Source of the DNA: JBFGWM01 sp041588495
GTDB taxonomy: Bacteria > Pseudomonadota > Gammaproteobacteria > Pseudomonadales > JBFGWM01
Direction of reading: 5' to 3'
DNA length: 14,481 nucleotides
Assembly: GCA_041588495.1 (NCBI GenBank)
Contig: JBFGWM010000046.1
Location: 1 to 14,481, forward strand
The number at the start of each line of letters is the position of its first letter. Positions within the stretch are counted from its first letter, which is position 1. Below, one piece after another: positions 12,768 to 14,481 of the stretch. Under the pieces are notes generated by a model, which did not search any database, was not told the DNA's origin, and saw only the letters and a program-made list of their open reading frames with translations. Made by a program: the position numbers and the translations under genes.

Positions 12768-14481
12768 ATGAAGAAAGTCATCAGTGTCACCATGGGCCCC
12801 TCGGAACAGGATCACGAGTTCCAGACCAAGTTTCTCGGCCAGGATTTCACCGTGCAGCGACTCGGTGCGGACGGCGACGACGGCAAGGCCTGGGAACTGT
12901 TGCGGCGTCACCAGGCGGATGCCAACGCCATGGGTCTGGGTGGGGTCAGTGACCATTACCAGGTCGGTTCGCAGACGATCGTCAACAAGAGCAAACGCCG
13001 CCTGATGAAAGTGGTGACACGGGTGCCGGTCACCACGGGCGCCACGGTGCGCCGCATCCTCCAGGTTCGCGCCATCCGCGAAGTGCAAAAGGAACTGGGG
13101 AACTACTTCAACAACAACCTGGTTCTGTTTCTCTCCGGCATGCGCAACTACCACATGGCGGTGGCAATGTCGGATTACACCCGCAACCTCAAGTTCGCCG
13201 ATGCCATCGATCATACCGGCGCCCCCAAGCTGCTGACCTCCATCGAACAACTTGAACTCTACGCCAGGGGCAGTCGTCTGGCCGGGACCTTCGCGCCCGC
13301 GCGCAAGCTCGAGTCGATCCTGCCGAGCCGCCTGCCCAGCCTTCGCAAGCAGGCCATCGACAAGGCGATGGAGAAGTGCCACGTGATCGTCGGCACCTTC
13401 GGAGAGATTCGCAGCTTTGGTACCGAGAAGAACCTCGAAGGCAAGACGGTGATCACCTCGGCGATCGATGACGAGCGGATGGAGTTCTTCAAGGAGTGCA
13501 AGGTCAACCTGGTGGTCGACGTGTCGCCGAAACTGTTCGACAACGTCGTGGGCGTCAACACGCTCGAGGCGATGATGCTCGCCGCGCTTGATACCACGCC
13601 GGAGGAATTGTCGGACGACGACATCAACGAGATTCTCGATGAACTGAAGGTCAAGCCGCGCCTGCTGCATCCGACAGGTAAGTTCCGCAAGATCCGCCGC
13701 TTTGCGTTCGTGGTGCATCCGCTGAGCCAGGATTTCATCAAGCAGGGCTTTCCGATTCCCGAAAAGACCCCGAAGCTGGTGATGAACCAGGTGGAAAAAC
13801 TGGCGGCCCACCTCCCGCCGATGGTGTACTCGAAAGTCGAGAACATCGTCTCTCCCACCGGTGCCGAGGCGGAGGGTTGGCTGATCTCCGTCGGCGGAAC
13901 GCCGAAGGAGATGCTGGCGCGAAATCCCGAGTTCACTTACCGCCGTCTGCTGGCCGCAGCAAAGATGGCCGAGGAGATGGGCGCGCAGATCATTGGTCTC
14001 GGCGCCTTCACCAAGGTGGTCGGTGACGCCGGGGTGACGGTTGCGCGGCGCGCCGACATTCCGGTCACCACCGGGAACAGCTATTCCGCCTCCGGCGCCC
14101 TGTGGGCCGCCGCGGACGCGATGCGCCGGATGGGACTGGTCGACGTGGGTGAGAACGGCAAGGTTGCGGCGAAGACCATGGTGGTCGGCGCGTCGGGGTC
14201 CATCGGTTCGGTCAGCGCGCGCCTGATGGCGATGGCTTTCGACGAGGTCTACCTTGCTGGCCGCAATCTCAAGAAACTCGAGGCGTTGAAGCAGTCGATC
14301 CTCAAGGAAACCCCTGACGCGAAAGTGTTCGCGACTGTCGACTATGACAATCAGCTTGCCGACATGGACATGATCGTCACCTCGACCTCCGGAGCGGGCA
14401 AGAAAATCCTGGACATCACCAAGGTGAAACCCGGGTGCGTCATTACCGATGTCGCGCGGCCGCTGGATCTGCCGCCAGAGG
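12768..14481 (+). CDS. Long-chain acyl-ACP reductase-like oxidoreductase with large N-terminal extension (3' end outside window)
   Basis: The frame is open from ATG 12768 (GAGGA 8 nt upstream) to the right edge, giving 571 residues. From about residue 310 it follows the layout of cyanobacterial long-chain acyl-ACP reductase, which reduces acyl-ACP/CoA to fatty aldehyde with NADPH: FAFVVHPLSQDF (312-323), then SPTGAEAEG and TPKEML, GLGAFTKVV (410-418), TTGNSYSA (434-441), and a Rossmann nucleotide loop VVGASGSIGS (472-481). The catalytic cysteine region of that enzyme would lie past the window edge, so activity cannot be judged. Residues 1-310 are an added part that I do not recognise; they show alternating beta/alpha character, including VITSAIDD and VNLVVDVSPKLFDN. 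No signal peptide is seen. Known acyl-ACP reductases are about 340 residues, so this is a much larger form. A shikimate-dehydrogenase-like or other Rossmann enzyme is the alternative. Confidence 0.75.
   Translation, partial: MKKVISVTMGPSEQDHEFQTKFLGQDFTVQRLGADGDDGKAWELLRRHQADANAMGLGGVSDHYQVGSQTIVNKSKRRLMKVVTRVPVTTGATVRRILQVRAIREVQKELGNYFNNNLVLFLSGMRNYHMAVAMSDYTRNLKFADAIDHTGAPKLLTSIEQLELYARGSRLAGTFAPARKLESILPSRLPSLRKQAIDKAMEKCHVIVGTFGEIRSFGTEKNLEGKTVITSAIDDERMEFFKECKVNLVVDVSPKLFDNVVGVNTLEAMMLAALDTTPEELSDDDINEILDELKVKPRLLHPTGKFRKIRRFAFVVHPLSQDFIKQGFPIPEKTPKLVMNQVEKLAAHLPPMVYSKVENIVSPTGAEAEGWLISVGGTPKEMLARNPEFTYRRLLAAAKMAEEMGAQIIGLGAFTKVVGDAGVTVARRADIPVTTGNSYSASGALWAAADAMRRMGLVDVGENGKVAAKTMVVGASGSIGSVSARLMAMAFDEVYLAGRNLKKLEALKQSILKETPDAKVFATVDYDNQLADMDMIVTSTSGAGKKILDITKVKPGCVITDVARPLDLPPE

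Overview
The window reads as GC-rich (my impression, not computed) gammaproteobacterial chromosome. The basis is protein content: a complete RND tripartite efflux operon with a lipoprotein-type outer-membrane factor, a DUF481 outer-membrane protein, PilZ proteins and a FadD-like ligase. Genus cannot be fixed from the sequence alone. I saw no rRNA, tRNA, CRISPR array, transposase, integrase or phage gene.

Layout. (i) 1-491, minus: the N-terminal part of a PilZ-type protein that runs off the left edge. (ii) 673-7380, minus: a compact run transcribed right to left as outer-membrane factor, then periplasmic adaptor (4-nt overlap), then RND pump (4-nt overlap), then, after 50 nt, an exported metallo-beta-lactamase-fold hydrolase. 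(iii) 7585-8736, plus: a DUF481-family protein divergent from the efflux operon. (iv) 8782-10452, minus: a long-chain acyl-CoA ligase convergent with DUF481, with a strong hairpin between the two stop codons. (v) 10650-12295, plus: two tandem paralogues with a PilZ-like core and a shared C-terminal extension. (vi) 12768 to the right edge, plus: a large protein whose C-terminal half looks like cyanobacterial long-chain acyl-ACP reductase and whose N-terminal ~310 residues I do not recognise.

How the genes may work together. The efflux genes form one inner-membrane to outer-membrane export machine, and the MBL hydrolase is probably co-transcribed with it. The right half is less ordinary. A fatty-acid-activating ligase and an acyl-thioester-reductase-like protein bracket two paralogues with the RxxxR and DxSxxG signatures of c-di-GMP-binding PilZ domains. 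Fatty-acid activation or reduction under c-di-GMP influence is a testable inference, not something the sequence proves. The ligase/PilZ divergent spacer carries several inverted repeats and a 10-bp tandem repeat that look like control sites.
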